This document shows, piece by piece, positions 44,535 to 53,151 of a stretch of 64,000 nt of DNA. Position numbers and translations under genes: made by a program. The notes below the pieces were generated by a model, which was given only the letters and a program-made list of their open reading frames with translations, was not told the DNA's origin and did no database searches. Position 1 is the first letter of the stretch; the number at the start of each line of letters is the position of its first letter. Location of the stretch: assembly GCA_017533825.1 (NCBI GenBank), contig JAFWIE010000007.1, forward strand, positions 1 to 64,000, read 5' to 3'. Source of the DNA: Atopobiaceae bacterium (GTDB taxonomy: Bacteria; Actinomycetota; Coriobacteriia; Coriobacteriales; Atopobiaceae).

Positions 44535-45125
44535 ATGGTAAACATCAAGATCTCGGGACGCAAGGTCGCAATCTCCGATGCCCTGAGGGAGCAGGTGGAT
44601 AGCAAGATAGGCAACGCGCTCAAGGTGTTCGACATCAAGCCTATGGAGTGTGATGTGGTGTTGCGTGCAGACGAGCGCCGCGGAACCAAGAACCGCACCA
44701 GTTGCGAGGTGACGGTCTTCGTGCGCGACAACGTCGTGCGCGTGGATGCGGCGGGCCCCGACCTCGAGACGGCCATTGACGAGGCGGCGAGCAAGGTCAC
44801 GCGCAAGCTTCGCAAATACAAGACGCGCGTGGTGGACCGCCGCCAGCGCTCCAAGAGGCCCATGCCCGCCGTGGAGCCGGTTGTTGATCTCTCCGATCTT
44901 ATCGTCGCCGAGCCTGAGGTGGAGGAGGATGACGAGCTCGTACGCGAGAAGGTCATCGAGCTCACTCCCATGACGGTTGAGGAGGCTCTGGTGCAGACCG
45001 ACCTCATCGGTCACGACTTCTACGTATTTGAGGATTCCGTTACTGGGCTTGTCAATGTAGTATATCGTCGCAAGAATGGCGGATACGGCATCATCAAGCC
45101 CAAGATTGAGGAAGCGGATGAGTAG
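44535..45125 (+). CDS. hpf: Ribosome hibernation promoting factor, long form
   Basis: The 196-residue protein has the N-terminal S30AE fold (MVNIKISGRKVAISDALREQ, then RSKRPMP linker) and a C-terminal dimerisation domain (MTVEEALVQTDLIGHDFYVF). Long HPF makes 100S ribosome dimers in stationary phase. ATG 44535 follows AAGGAGG. The next gene overlaps its stop as ATGAGTAG, so translation is likely coupled. Confidence 0.95.
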   Translation: MVNIKISGRKVAISDALREQVDSKIGNALKVFDIKPMECDVVLRADERRGTKNRTSCEVTVFVRDNVVRVDAAGPDLETAIDEAASKVTRKLRKYKTRVVDRRQRSKRPMPAVEPVVDLSDLIVAEPEVEEDDELVREKVIELTPMTVEEALVQTDLIGHDFYVFEDSVTGLVNVVYRRKNGGYGIIKPKIEEADE

Positions 45126-46191
45126 CAACTATTCAGGCGAAGAAAACACAGGACTCGAAGAAGTCTCGATCAATGCGGGTGAGACGGCCGACGAGGCAAT
45201 AGTTCTCGAGGACGTGGTGAGGGTTGGACGTGCGTTTCAGCAGAGGCGCACGTGCAAGCTCATCGTGGATTCGAGCGCGGACTATGCCCCAGCGGTCGTC
45301 CACCGCTTGGGAATTGAGGTCATTCCGTTCACCTACGTCACCCCGGATGGCGAGGTGGAGGATGACCTGTGGCAGCACACGGATCCCCACGAGTTCTACG
45401 AGACGTTGCGTCGGAATCCCGATCTTCATTACACCACCTATGCGATAACCCCTGGCCAATATGCCGAGGTGTTTGAGCGGGCGGCGGGAGACGGGATTCC
45501 CACCATCTACCTTGGCATTACGGCGGGGCTCTCGTCGTCCATCCATAACGCGCGCCAGGCGGCCGAGATGGTGCGCGCGAACCACCCTGGGTTTGAGTTG
45601 TACGTGCTCGACTGCCGTTGTGACTCTGCGGCGGGCGAGCTGCTGGCCATCGAGGTCATGCGCCAGGCAACGCACGGGTTGACTGCGCGCGAGGTATATG
45701 AGTGGGCGCGCGAGGCGCGCTACTTCATACATGGGTACTTCACGCTCGACGGCTTTGATGCCTTGGCTGCAGGCGGACGAATCCCGCCGGCAGCGGCGAC
45801 GGTGGGCAGCAAGCTCAACATAAAGCCCGAGCTTTCGTACGACACCAATGGCGCCCTCACGTTACGTGGCATGTGTCGCGGCCGCAAGAAGGCCTTGCGT
45901 GCGATTATCCAGGACTTCAAGGAGAACTACGCACGCGATACCTCGTTGCCCTTGGCAATCGTCTCGACCGATGCGGAAAAGGATGCCGATTGGATAGAAC
46001 GAGAGGTACGTCGACAGGAGGGGTGCGCAGACGTCACCATCATACGCAGCCAGGTGTCGCCCATTCTGGGCAGCCATGTGGGCCCGGGGATGGTGGCCCT
46101 CATCTTCTGGGGCAGCGATCGTCGCGAGCGTCTCTCACTTACCGATAAGCTTGCCCGCAAGGTGCGTGGGCAAGGAAGTGGCGGCGCGTAG
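45118..46191 (+). CDS. DegV family fatty-acid-binding protein (second copy)
   Basis: The 357-residue protein carries an N-terminal acidic extension of about 45 residues before the DegV domain (CKLIVDSSADYAPAVVH, YTTYAITPGQYAEVF, GLSSSIHNARQ, AAGGRIPPAAATVGSK). Like the first copy it may deliver fatty acids to FakA. ATG 45118 overlaps the hpf stop by eight bases; GAGGAAG lies just upstream. Confidence 0.92.
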   Translation: MSSNYSGEENTGLEEVSINAGETADEAIVLEDVVRVGRAFQQRRTCKLIVDSSADYAPAVVHRLGIEVIPFTYVTPDGEVEDDLWQHTDPHEFYETLRRNPDLHYTTYAITPGQYAEVFERAAGDGIPTIYLGITAGLSSSIHNARQAAEMVRANHPGFELYVLDCRCDSAAGELLAIEVMRQATHGLTAREVYEWAREARYFIHGYFTLDGFDALAAGGRIPPAAATVGSKLNIKPELSYDTNGALTLRGMCRGRKKALRAIIQDFKENYARDTSLPLAIVSTDAEKDADWIEREVRRQEGCADVTIIRSQVSPILGSHVGPGMVALIFWGSDRRERLSLTDKLARKVRGQGSGGA

Positions 46192-46201
46192 GGGGGTGTG
46201 C

Positions 46202-46780
46202 ATGGCAAACGAGCAAGAGGCCAGCATACGAAGACGCGATGAGCTTGTCGAGCAGTTGAAGAGTCGCAGTCGCAGCAAGCGTCAGGAAGCATCGCACGGG
46301 ATTGCCATCATGGCGCGTGCGAATGCTGCCTTCATGCTTGAGGTTGCCGATGACCTCGTGATGGCCCTTGAGCTGCCGGAGGCGCAAACGCGCTGGGAGT
46401 GCCTAGACGCCCTCTCGGAGATTGCGCTCATCGATGCTGCGTGCACGAGGGAGGCGTTCGACGGGGCAGAAGAGGCGTTATTTGACGAGGGGTCCGCTGC
46501 AGCCCACCTTTCTGCTTTCAGGTTCTTGGCTCGGTACGGGTCGGTCGATCCCGAGGCATCGCGTCGGGCTTGGCCACTTATGCGTGAGGCAATACAGTGC
46601 TATCATGGCGACCCCGAGTATCGCGAGATGCTGGTCTGTCTTCTGGAGTTTGCTCGTGGCAGCATTTCTCCCGAAGTGGGTGAGGGGCTTATTGAGCGCA
46701 TGCGCTTCGACGCACAGAGTGGGACGGGCTTCTACCGCGCATACTCCAAAGAGATTTGTTCGACGCTTCAGAAGGCGTAG
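46202..46780 (+). CDS. Conserved helical protein of unknown function (HEAT-like)
   Basis: The 192-residue protein is almost all helical, with paired-helix patterns (EASHGIAIMARANAAFM, TRWECLDALSEIALIDAA, HLSAFRFLARYGSVDPEA) that suggest HEAT-like repeats for protein binding. No catalytic motif is seen. ATG 46202 is 10 bases after the degV stop, so it is probably in the same transcript as hpf and degV. Confidence 0.72.
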   Translation: MANEQEASIRRRDELVEQLKSRSRSKRQEASHGIAIMARANAAFMLEVADDLVMALELPEAQTRWECLDALSEIALIDAACTREAFDGAEEALFDEGSAAAHLSAFRFLARYGSVDPEASRRAWPLMREAIQCYHGDPEYREMLVCLLEFARGSISPEVGEGLIERMRFDAQSGTGFYRAYSKEICSTLQKA

Positions 46781-46806
46781 TTGCCCAGAAAGGTGTTGGT
46801 GACCAC

Positions 46807-47697
46807 ATGGTTGAGGAAGCAGGAGCCCCAAACACGTCAGGGGGCGCGGCGAAGCGTTCGTCGGGGAGCAGGGTTCTTGTGGTGGTTGCCGCCGTCGTCT
46901 GCTTGGTGCTCGGACTGGTGGCGGGTGTGCTGGTAGCTCCGTTACTTCCGGGGCGCGCGGCCAACGCAAGTCTCGCTGGACGGACCTCCGTCGAGGAGGC
47001 CGAGCTCGATTCCGTTTTGGGCACGTACACGTTCGACGGCGATCGCATACCAGTGACGATTCGTGACGCGATACTCGAGTCGACGACGCTCGAAGCCGCG
47101 CGCAATAGCGACGGATCGTATGACGTTCCGAGTGTGGATACCGTCCTCTCCATCGCACGCAACCATGTGCTCGAGGCTGATGCTGAGGCCAAGGGCATTA
47201 CTGCGAGCGAGGAAGATGCAGTAGCGTATGCGCAGGAGACGCTGGGAACAAGCGACTTTGCACAGATTGCCGCAGGCTATAGCATGGATGTGGAGCAGGT
47301 GCGCGAGCTCATGACGCGCTCGGCGCTGCTGGCAAAGCTGCGCGATCAGGTGGTTACGACTAAGCCCGTTGCAGAACCCGTTGCCCCTGAGGCGCCCGAG
47401 GCGGGCAAGGAGAACGAGCCCTCGGCTCGGTACGCTTCGTACGTGCTGGGTCTGGTGGGAGACGAGTGGGATGCCAACGCAAATACATGGGCGCGCGAGG
47501 ACGGTCCGTACCGCGCGCAGCTCAAGGACTACACCATCTCGAACGATGCGGCCACCTATGCAGCTGCGCAGGCAGCGTACTATGTCGCGTATACACAGTA
47601 TTCGCAGGTCCAACAACAGGTTTCGACGGAGTGGACCGATTATGTGAATCAGTTGCTCTCGGATGTGCCGGTAGAGCTTGTGACGTTGGTGGCGTAA
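46807..47697 (+). CDS. Membrane-anchored SurA-N-like protein (paralogue A)
   Basis: The 296-residue protein has a short cytoplasmic N terminus, one membrane span at about residues 22-46 (VLVVVAAVVCLVLGLVAG), then an outside domain with a SurA/PpiC N-terminal-like helical part (TIRDAILE, ARNHVLEADAEAKGITASEE, VEQVRELMTRSALLAKLRDQ). A near-identical layout occurs in the gene at 49564-50508. No PPIase domain follows, so chaperone activity is inferred only. ATG 46807 follows AAAGGTG. Confidence 0.78.
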   Translation: MVEEAGAPNTSGGAAKRSSGSRVLVVVAAVVCLVLGLVAGVLVAPLLPGRAANASLAGRTSVEEAELDSVLGTYTFDGDRIPVTIRDAILESTTLEAARNSDGSYDVPSVDTVLSIARNHVLEADAEAKGITASEEDAVAYAQETLGTSDFAQIAAGYSMDVEQVRELMTRSALLAKLRDQVVTTKPVAEPVAPEAPEAGKENEPSARYASYVLGLVGDEWDANANTWAREDGPYRAQLKDYTISNDAATYAAAQAAYYVAYTQYSQVQQQVSTEWTDYVNQLLSDVPVELVTLVA

Positions 47698-47729
47698 CCG
47701 GAGGGGTGACGGGAACCGGGGAGGTAACC

Positions 47730-48575
47730 ATGGCAGCAGGGATGCGTCAAGACGAAGCGCCGCGGTTGCCGACCTCATCCGGTCATCCGGTCGCCCTGCT
47801 GCTTGGCTCTGGCTTTGGGGGGCTCGCCGGTCTTGTCAAGCCGATACGGCGCGTATCGTATGAGAGCATGGAAGGATACGAGCGCCCGACGGATATCGCG
47901 CCCGAGCGCGTTCCCCAAGTGACGGTGGGGACCATCGATGGCAGCCCCGTGGTCGTGTATCCCACGCGGCTGCATTTGTACCATGGACACACTGCGTATC
48001 AGGTGACGGCACCCGTGCGCCATGCGTATGCGAGCGGCTGCCGGGTTATCGTGTGCATTGGGGCAAGCGGACTGGTGGATGGCGCCGACGATCAGGCGCT
48101 CGGGGTGGTGAGCGATCACCTCAACCTTACTAATGAGAATCCCTTGATTGGCTGGCGCCCGACGGGTGTCCAACATGGTGGTGCGCTGACGCAGCAGGCT
48201 TCTCGGCCGACGGACGCCTTCGTGCCCATGGATCAGGCCTACGATTTGGGCCTTCGCGGGCTGGCACATGAGGTCGCGCGCGAACGGGGCATCGACCTGT
48301 GCGAAGGCGTGTATGCTGAGGTGCGCGGACCGAGCTTGGAGACGCCGGCTGAGGTTCGTGCTCTGCGGATGCTTGGTGTCACGTATGTGGGAATGTCGCT
48401 TTCGCTTGAGGTGATCATGGCGCGTGCGTTGGGCATGCGCGTGCTTGCCCTCACGTTGCCTACCAACCCTGCGGGTGCGGCATGGGTCTCTCACCGCTCG
48501 GTACGTGCCGAAGCGACCTCGGCTACTCGCGAGCTCGAGGCCATCGTACGTGGTGTTCTCGCGAGGCTGGGGTAG
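47730..48575 (+). CDS. Purine-nucleoside phosphorylase, class II type
   Basis: The 281-residue protein belongs to the PNP/MTAP family (PF01048): LLLGSGFGGLAGLV at the start, RLHLYHGHTAYQV, the phosphate-binding region ASGLVDGADDQALGVVSDHL, NLTNENPLIG, YAEVRGPSLETPAEVRALR and MSLSLEVIMA. It cleaves inosine/guanosine with phosphate in purine salvage. ATG 47730 follows GGGGAGG. It sits between the two paralogous membrane proteins. Confidence 0.92.
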   Translation: MAAGMRQDEAPRLPTSSGHPVALLLGSGFGGLAGLVKPIRRVSYESMEGYERPTDIAPERVPQVTVGTIDGSPVVVYPTRLHLYHGHTAYQVTAPVRHAYASGCRVIVCIGASGLVDGADDQALGVVSDHLNLTNENPLIGWRPTGVQHGGALTQQASRPTDAFVPMDQAYDLGLRGLAHEVARERGIDLCEGVYAEVRGPSLETPAEVRALRMLGVTYVGMSLSLEVIMARALGMRVLALTLPTNPAGAAWVSHRSVRAEATSATRELEAIVRGVLARLG

Positions 48576-48747
48576 AACAAAGCTTACGGCGAAGCCAACT
48601 TATGCAATCTGGCTTGCTAGCCTGTGGTCAGCCGCCATAAAACCTTGTGGTGGAGTGCCGTAGGCTGCGCACTTCGCAAATGGACTCGGACAGGGCTTGC
48701 ACTAGTGCGTCACGGCGCTCGCGTGAGCCCTATTTCTTTCGCGTTTG
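48576..48747. other. Intergenic, no gene seen
   Basis: About 170 bases without a frame, hairpin or RNA gene that I can support, between the phosphorylase gene and a frameshifted small gene. Confidence 0.6.
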
Positions 48748-49147
48748 ATGGACGTCGCTTCGTCGAATAAGTCGTGCCACGACGGTATTCTCAGCATAAA
48801 TTCGATCGAGTTCTTCATTCGCAAGTCTGACGACCAGAAGGACATCACCTACGTGGTGACCTCCGGCAACCAATGAGGTTAGAATCACTGCCGAGGACGC
48901 CATGGAGGGCATGGGAGAGTACCGCTGGGGCAAGCTCATCGTTGACTCGGGTCAAAGCATTGTGATCGAGTCGAAGCTTGAGGAAGCGGGCATTCGGGTG
49001 AGTGTCTTTCACAACGCAATGGAGCTATACAAAGAGACCATCGAGGGGACGCAGAGCATAGAGGTCAAGGCTGAGCCAGGCACCTACGAAATCGGTACGT
49101 TGCCCGAGGATGGGGCAACAGGCACGATGACCATCTCCGCACGTTAA
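48748..49147 (+). pseudogene. Frameshifted small gene of unknown family
   Basis: ATG 48748 opens 42 codons (MDVASSNKSCHDGILS...TYVVTSGNQ, stop 48874). Just before that stop the neighbouring frame continues NEVRITAEDAMEGMGEYRW and runs to 49147 (ending GATGTMTISAR). Joining them at GGCAACCAATGAGG gives one protein of about 130 residues. This could be a decayed gene, a sequencing slip, or programmed frameshifting; there is no slippery heptamer I can name. Family not recognised. Confidence 0.5.
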
Positions 49148-49205
49148 ACGAAGCTCTCCATATGCCTTGTGAGCTGTGCTCATATGGCTTGGCTCAAAAA
49201 AGTTC

Positions 49206-49234
49206 TTGCAATCGAGAAGAGATTCGCGTACATT
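49206..49234 (+). promoter_or_regulatory. Promoter of tRNA-Thr
   Basis: TTGCAA (49206-49211) and TACATT (49229-49234) are 17 bases apart; the tRNA begins 13 bases later. Confidence 0.72.
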
Positions 49235-49246
49235 AATAAGTCGCAA

Positions 49247-49321
49247 GCCAGCCTGGCTCAATGGTAGAGCACATCACTCGTAATGATGGGGTTGTGGGTT
49301 CGATTCCCACGGCTGGCTCCA
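49247..49321 (+). tRNA. tRNA-Thr (CGT)
   Basis: Seventy-five bases fold as a complete cloverleaf: acceptor GCCAGCC/GGCTGGC, D arm with AATGGTA, anticodon stem CATCA/TGATG with loop CTCGTAA (anticodon CGT), T arm GTGGG/CCCAC with TTCGATT, and encoded CCA. It reads ACG codons. A promoter precedes it and a terminator follows. Confidence 0.97.
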
Positions 49322-49332
49322 GAGAATCATTC

Positions 49333-49364
49333 AGGTCGACCGTTCCGGTCGGCCTGTTCTTTTT
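49333..49364 (+). terminator. Terminator after tRNA-Thr
   Basis: AGGTCGACCG (49333-49342) pairs with CGGTCGGCCT (49346-49355) around TTC, followed by GTTCTTTTTT. Confidence 0.93.
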
Positions 49365-49563
49365 TATCGTTGTGGGTCCTTGCACCGTGCAACTCACTGT
49401 CTGAGGTGAACCTTGCGCCTGCAGATGGGTGAGAGGATTGTGTGAGAAGTGCGTGAGCCAAAGAGTCAAGCGCAAACAGTCACGCGTTGGGCTATCATCT
49501 TGGCTTGCTGTTTTGTGTTTCCTGCCTGATGGACAGGGCAAGGGTTAGAGGAAAGGTGACAAC

Positions 49564-50508
49564 ATGGCAGAAGATGTTACCAACAATCAGAATCAAGGCG
49601 AAGGCAAGGGTTCCTTCTTCAAGAGTCTTAGCGCTGGTGCCTGGGCAGGTATCGTCGCGGCGGCACTCGTGGTCGGTCTACTCATAGGTCACTTTGCGAT
49701 GGGCGGCTCCTCGGCAGGTGGATCGCTCAACAAGACCACCCTCACTGAGTCCGAGCTCGATACCGTTGTCGCTGTGTATTCCTACAATGGCGCTGGCTCC
49801 AACATCACCGCTCGTGAGGTTCTTGAGCAGAATGGCACGCTCGACGCTGCCAAGGATGAGGATGGCAACTACACCGTTCCCTCTGCGGACACCATACTCT
49901 CGTATGCACGTAACGCCATCATCGCTGCTGAGGCGGACAGCAAGGGTATCGAGGTCACCGACGACGACCTCTCTGCGTACGCAGAGGAGATGCTTGGCTC
50001 GAGCGACTTCTCGTCCATCGCGAGCACGTATGGCATGGATGAGGACACCGTCAAGGAGGTCCTGCGCGGCTCCGCAAAGATGAACAAGCTCCGTGACGAG
50101 GTCGTGGGCAAGGATAACGGTGGCACCGCCCCTGAGGCACCGACCGCCCCCGAGGTCGCGGCTCCTGCTGAGGGCGAGGAGCAGTCCGAGGAAGCCCAGC
50201 AGGCAGCACAGGATGCCGCCAACGACGCGCCCAAGAAGGAGTATGCCGACTACATCATCAAGCTTGCTGGTGACGAGTGGGATGCAAAGAAGGGCAAGTG
50301 GAAGAGCGATGACGGCGCCTACGCGACGGCACTCGCCGATTACGAGGTCACTAAGGATGGTGCCTCCTACAATGCGGCACAGGCTGCCTACTACGTTGCC
50401 TACCAGGAGTACAGCACCAAGCAGACCGAAATCTCGGAGAAGTGGACCGACTACGTCAATGGCCTGCTCGGCAATTCTGCCATCGACATCCACACCCTCA
50501 AGTCGTAG
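49564..50508 (+). CDS. Membrane-anchored SurA-N-like protein (paralogue B)
   Basis: The 314-residue protein copies the layout of paralogue A: a short N terminus, one span near residues 25-47 (AGIVAAALVVGLLIG), then ESELDTVVAVYSYN against ELDSVLGTYTF in A, DTILSYARNAIIAAEADSKG, AEEMLGSSDFSSIASTYGMD, and AAQAAYYVAYQEYS near the end, with an extra Ala/Pro/Glu linker (residues 178-210). ATG 49564 follows GGAAAGGTG. Function unknown; likely an outward-facing chaperone-like or binding protein. Confidence 0.8.
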   Translation: MAEDVTNNQNQGEGKGSFFKSLSAGAWAGIVAAALVVGLLIGHFAMGGSSAGGSLNKTTLTESELDTVVAVYSYNGAGSNITAREVLEQNGTLDAAKDEDGNYTVPSADTILSYARNAIIAAEADSKGIEVTDDDLSAYAEEMLGSSDFSSIASTYGMDEDTVKEVLRGSAKMNKLRDEVVGKDNGGTAPEAPTAPEVAAPAEGEEQSEEAQQAAQDAANDAPKKEYADYIIKLAGDEWDAKKGKWKSDDGAYATALADYEVTKDGASYNAAQAAYYVAYQEYSTKQTEISEKWTDYVNGLLGNSAIDIHTLKS

Positions 50509-50538
50509 GGTTACCTCACATACGTAATGCTTGCTTGC

Positions 50539-50573
50539 GACGGGGCAGCGACGAACGCGGTCGCTGCCCCGTC
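50539..50573. terminator. Terminator after paralogue B
   Basis: A 14-bp stem 50539-50552 / 50560-50573 with loop GAACGCG, followed by TTGAGTTT. Confidence 0.88.
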
Positions 50574-50632
50574 TTGAGTTTGGCATGACCTCACAATTTG
50601 CATTGTTATTCTAACGGTAATATTTGCGGGGT

Positions 50633-50638
50633 TATACT
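50633..50638 (+). promoter_or_regulatory. -10 box of ilvE
   Basis: TATACT at 50633-50638 lies 40 bases before the ilvE start; a weak TTCTAA at 50609-50614 could be the -35 with an 18-base spacer. Confidence 0.5.
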
Positions 50639-50677
50639 ATGCCCCATTCACAGGATGCGAATCCTAAGGAGAGGATC

Positions 50678-51715
50678 ATGGTAGAGAAGAAGGATTTGGA
50701 CTGGGGTAGCTTGACCTTTAGCTATACCCCCACCGACTACAGCTACGTGTGCAACTACAAGGACGGCGCATGGGGTGAGGACATTCTCACGCCCGACCAC
50801 ACCCTGCAGCTGAGCGAGTGCGCAGGCATCTTCCACTATTGCCAGGAGGTCTTCGAGGGCTTGAAGGCATACACCACCGAGAGCGGTGCCATCGTGTGCT
50901 TCCGTCCGGACATGAACGCCCAGCGCATGGCCGACTCTGCCAAGCGCATTTGCATGCCGCCGTTCCCCGAGGATCGCTTCGTGGAGGCCGTCAAGCAGGT
51001 CGTGAAAGCGAACCTCGCTTGGGTGCCGCCCTTCGGTTCCGGCGCCACACTCTACATCCGTCCCTTCATGGTTGCCACGGGCGACGTCATCGGCGTCAAG
51101 CCCGCAACGGAGTATCAGTTCCGCATTCTCGTGACGCCCGTCGGTCCGTATTACAAGGGTGGCGTGCAGCCTGTGGCCCTCAAGGTGCCCGAGTATGACC
51201 GTGCCGCACCGCACGGCACCGGCAACATAAAGGCAGGCCTAAACTATGCCATGAGCCTCTATCCGAGCGTGCTCGCACATGCCGAGGGCTTCGCAGACAA
51301 CATGTTCCTCGACCCGCAGACCCACACGTTCGTGGAGGAGTCCGGCGGTGCGAACTTCCTCTTCGTCAAGGAGGACGGCTCGTTGGTCGTTCCGCAGTCC
51401 GCTACCGACTCCATCCTGCCCTCCATCACGCGTCGTTCGCTGGTGCAGGTCGCTGAGGAGATGCTCGGCATGAAGGTGGAGCAGCGCCAGGTGCGCTTCG
51501 ACGAGATCGACCAGTTCGTCGAGTGCGGTATGTGCGGCACGGCGGCCGTAATCAGCCCCGTAGGCAAGGTCGTGGACATCGAGGGCAACGAGCATATCTT
51601 TGGCGCGGGCATGGAGCATGTCGGTCCGGTGCTGGCGAAGCTGCGTGCCACGCTCACGGGCATCCAGTCCGGCGAGATTGAGGACAAGTTCGGCTGGGTC
51701 ATGCAAGTCGCATAA
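50678..51715 (+). CDS. ilvE: Branched-chain amino-acid aminotransferase
   Basis: The 345-residue fold-type IV PLP enzyme carries the family signatures YCQEVFEGLKAY, LYIRPFM, the PLP-lysine GNIKAGLNYA and ECGMCGTAAVISPVG. It transaminates leucine, isoleucine and valine. ATG 50678 follows AAGGAGAGG; an upstream ATG at 50639 overlaps the -10 box and was rejected. A hairpin ends the transcript. Confidence 0.96.
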   Translation: MVEKKDLDWGSLTFSYTPTDYSYVCNYKDGAWGEDILTPDHTLQLSECAGIFHYCQEVFEGLKAYTTESGAIVCFRPDMNAQRMADSAKRICMPPFPEDRFVEAVKQVVKANLAWVPPFGSGATLYIRPFMVATGDVIGVKPATEYQFRILVTPVGPYYKGGVQPVALKVPEYDRAAPHGTGNIKAGLNYAMSLYPSVLAHAEGFADNMFLDPQTHTFVEESGGANFLFVKEDGSLVVPQSATDSILPSITRRSLVQVAEEMLGMKVEQRQVRFDEIDQFVECGMCGTAAVISPVGKVVDIEGNEHIFGAGMEHVGPVLAKLRATLTGIQSGEIEDKFGWVMQVA

Positions 51716-51737
51716 GCGCATGACAGTCAGATTGGCG

Positions 51738-51779
51738 AAGGGGCGGTTCTCCGGTGCTTGGTGCCGGGGAGCCGCCCTT
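51738..51779. terminator. Hairpin between ilvE and hisS
   Basis: GGGGCGGTTCTCCGG (from 51740) pairs imperfectly with CCGGGGAGCCGCCC (51764-51777). It is GC-rich with only a short T-run, so termination strength is uncertain. Confidence 0.65.
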
Positions 51780-51834
51780 CGTCATCTATCTGCTATACTG
51801 GCCTACGCATTCGAGCGAGTCAGAAAGGCGCATC

Positions 51835-53145
51835 ATGGCACAGAGGGTTCAGGGGACCGAGGATCTGTTCGGCGACTACATGCGGGCATGGCAGCGCATG
51901 CAGGACGTGGCGCGTGAGGTCTTCGGCGCATATGGGTTCGACCTTATCGAGACACCTGCTCTTGAGCAGGTGGCCACCTTCGTGCATGGCATCGGTGAGT
52001 CGACTGACGTGGTGCGCAAGGAGATGTTCCGCGTGTACTCGGGAGCGCTGGTCGAGCAACTCCTGGCCAAGGGAAGTGAGGACGGTCTCAAGGCGAAGCA
52101 GCGGCTGGCGCTGAGGCCAGAGGGCACGGCAGGCGTCGTGCGCGCTGCGGTCCAGAACAACTTCGTGCCTCAGGGCGGTGCACCCGTCAAGTTGTGGTAT
52201 GCCGGACCGATGTTTCGCGGGGAGCGTCCGCAGAAGGGTCGTCTGCGCCAGTTCCATCAGGTCGGTGTCGAGTGGCTTGGTGCACCTGATCCGGCAGCCG
52301 ACGCCGAGTGCATCATCATGCTGATGCGCTACTTCGAGCGTCTGGGCTTCAATCCCGCAAGCCTTCGGCTTACCATCAACTCCATGGGCGATGCCGCGTG
52401 TCGTCCTGCGTATCGCGAGAAGGTACGCGCGTTCATTCTCGACCACGCCAGTGAGATGTGCGCGGATTGTCTGGAGCGTGCCGAGCTCAACCCGTTGCGC
52501 TCTTTCGATTGCAAGAATGATCACTGTCGCGAGGTGATGCAGGACGCGCCGCTCGCGCCGGACAACCTGTGCGAGGAGTGCGCCGCGCACTACGAGCAGG
52601 TGAAGCGCTACCTCGATGAGGCGGGCATCACCTATGAGGAGGATCCGACCTTGGTGCGTGGCCTCGACTACTACACGCGTACCGTGTTTGAGGTGGAGGT
52701 CGTGGGTGCGGGGGTCGGTGCCATCGGTGGCGGCGGACGCTACGACGGGCTGATGGAGCTCGAGGGTGGCAAGCCCACGCCCGGCCTCGGCTTCGCGGTG
52801 GGGTTCGAACGCATCGCGCTGGCACTGCAGGCGCAGGGTGTTGACCTTGCCGGTGCCGAGCCTGCCTGCGTGTACGTCGCGTGCACGCCCGACGTGCGTC
52901 CTTCCGCCTTCGGTGCTGTGCTCGCGCTCCGCGAGGCCGGCGTGCGCACAGAGGCAGATTATCAGGGACGTTCGCTCAAGAGCCAGTTCAAGCAGGCGAA
53001 CAAGCTCAACGCGCGCCTGTGCGTGGTGCTCGGTCCCGATGAGGTGGCGGCGGGTGTGGCGACCCTGCGCGACATGCAGTCCCATGAACAGGAGCAGGTA
53101 TCCCTTACGGAGCTTGCCGCCCGCGTATGCGAGAGGATGGCGTAA
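51835..53145 (+). CDS. hisS: Histidyl-tRNA synthetase
   Basis: The 436-residue class II synthetase has RVQGTEDLFGDY, LRPEGTAGVVRA, MFRGERPQKGRLRQFHQ (motif 2), LVRGLDYYTRTVFE (histidine A motif) and a GGGGRYDGL loop, then the anticodon-binding domain. It charges tRNA-His. ATG 51835 follows AAAGG; an extended -10 TGC-TATACT is at 51791-51799. thpR follows six bases later. Confidence 0.97.
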   Translation: MAQRVQGTEDLFGDYMRAWQRMQDVAREVFGAYGFDLIETPALEQVATFVHGIGESTDVVRKEMFRVYSGALVEQLLAKGSEDGLKAKQRLALRPEGTAGVVRAAVQNNFVPQGGAPVKLWYAGPMFRGERPQKGRLRQFHQVGVEWLGAPDPAADAECIIMLMRYFERLGFNPASLRLTINSMGDAACRPAYREKVRAFILDHASEMCADCLERAELNPLRSFDCKNDHCREVMQDAPLAPDNLCEECAAHYEQVKRYLDEAGITYEEDPTLVRGLDYYTRTVFEVEVVGAGVGAIGGGGRYDGLMELEGGKPTPGLGFAVGFERIALALQAQGVDLAGAEPACVYVACTPDVRPSAFGAVLALREAGVRTEADYQGRSLKSQFKQANKLNARLCVVLGPDEVAAGVATLRDMQSHEQEQVSLTELAARVCERMA

Positions 53146-53151
53146 GCTCGC

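Noticed and set aside
48730..48939. 69-codon minus-strand frame
   Set aside because: It lies opposite the frameshifted plus-strand gene, with no ribosome site or recognisable domain.
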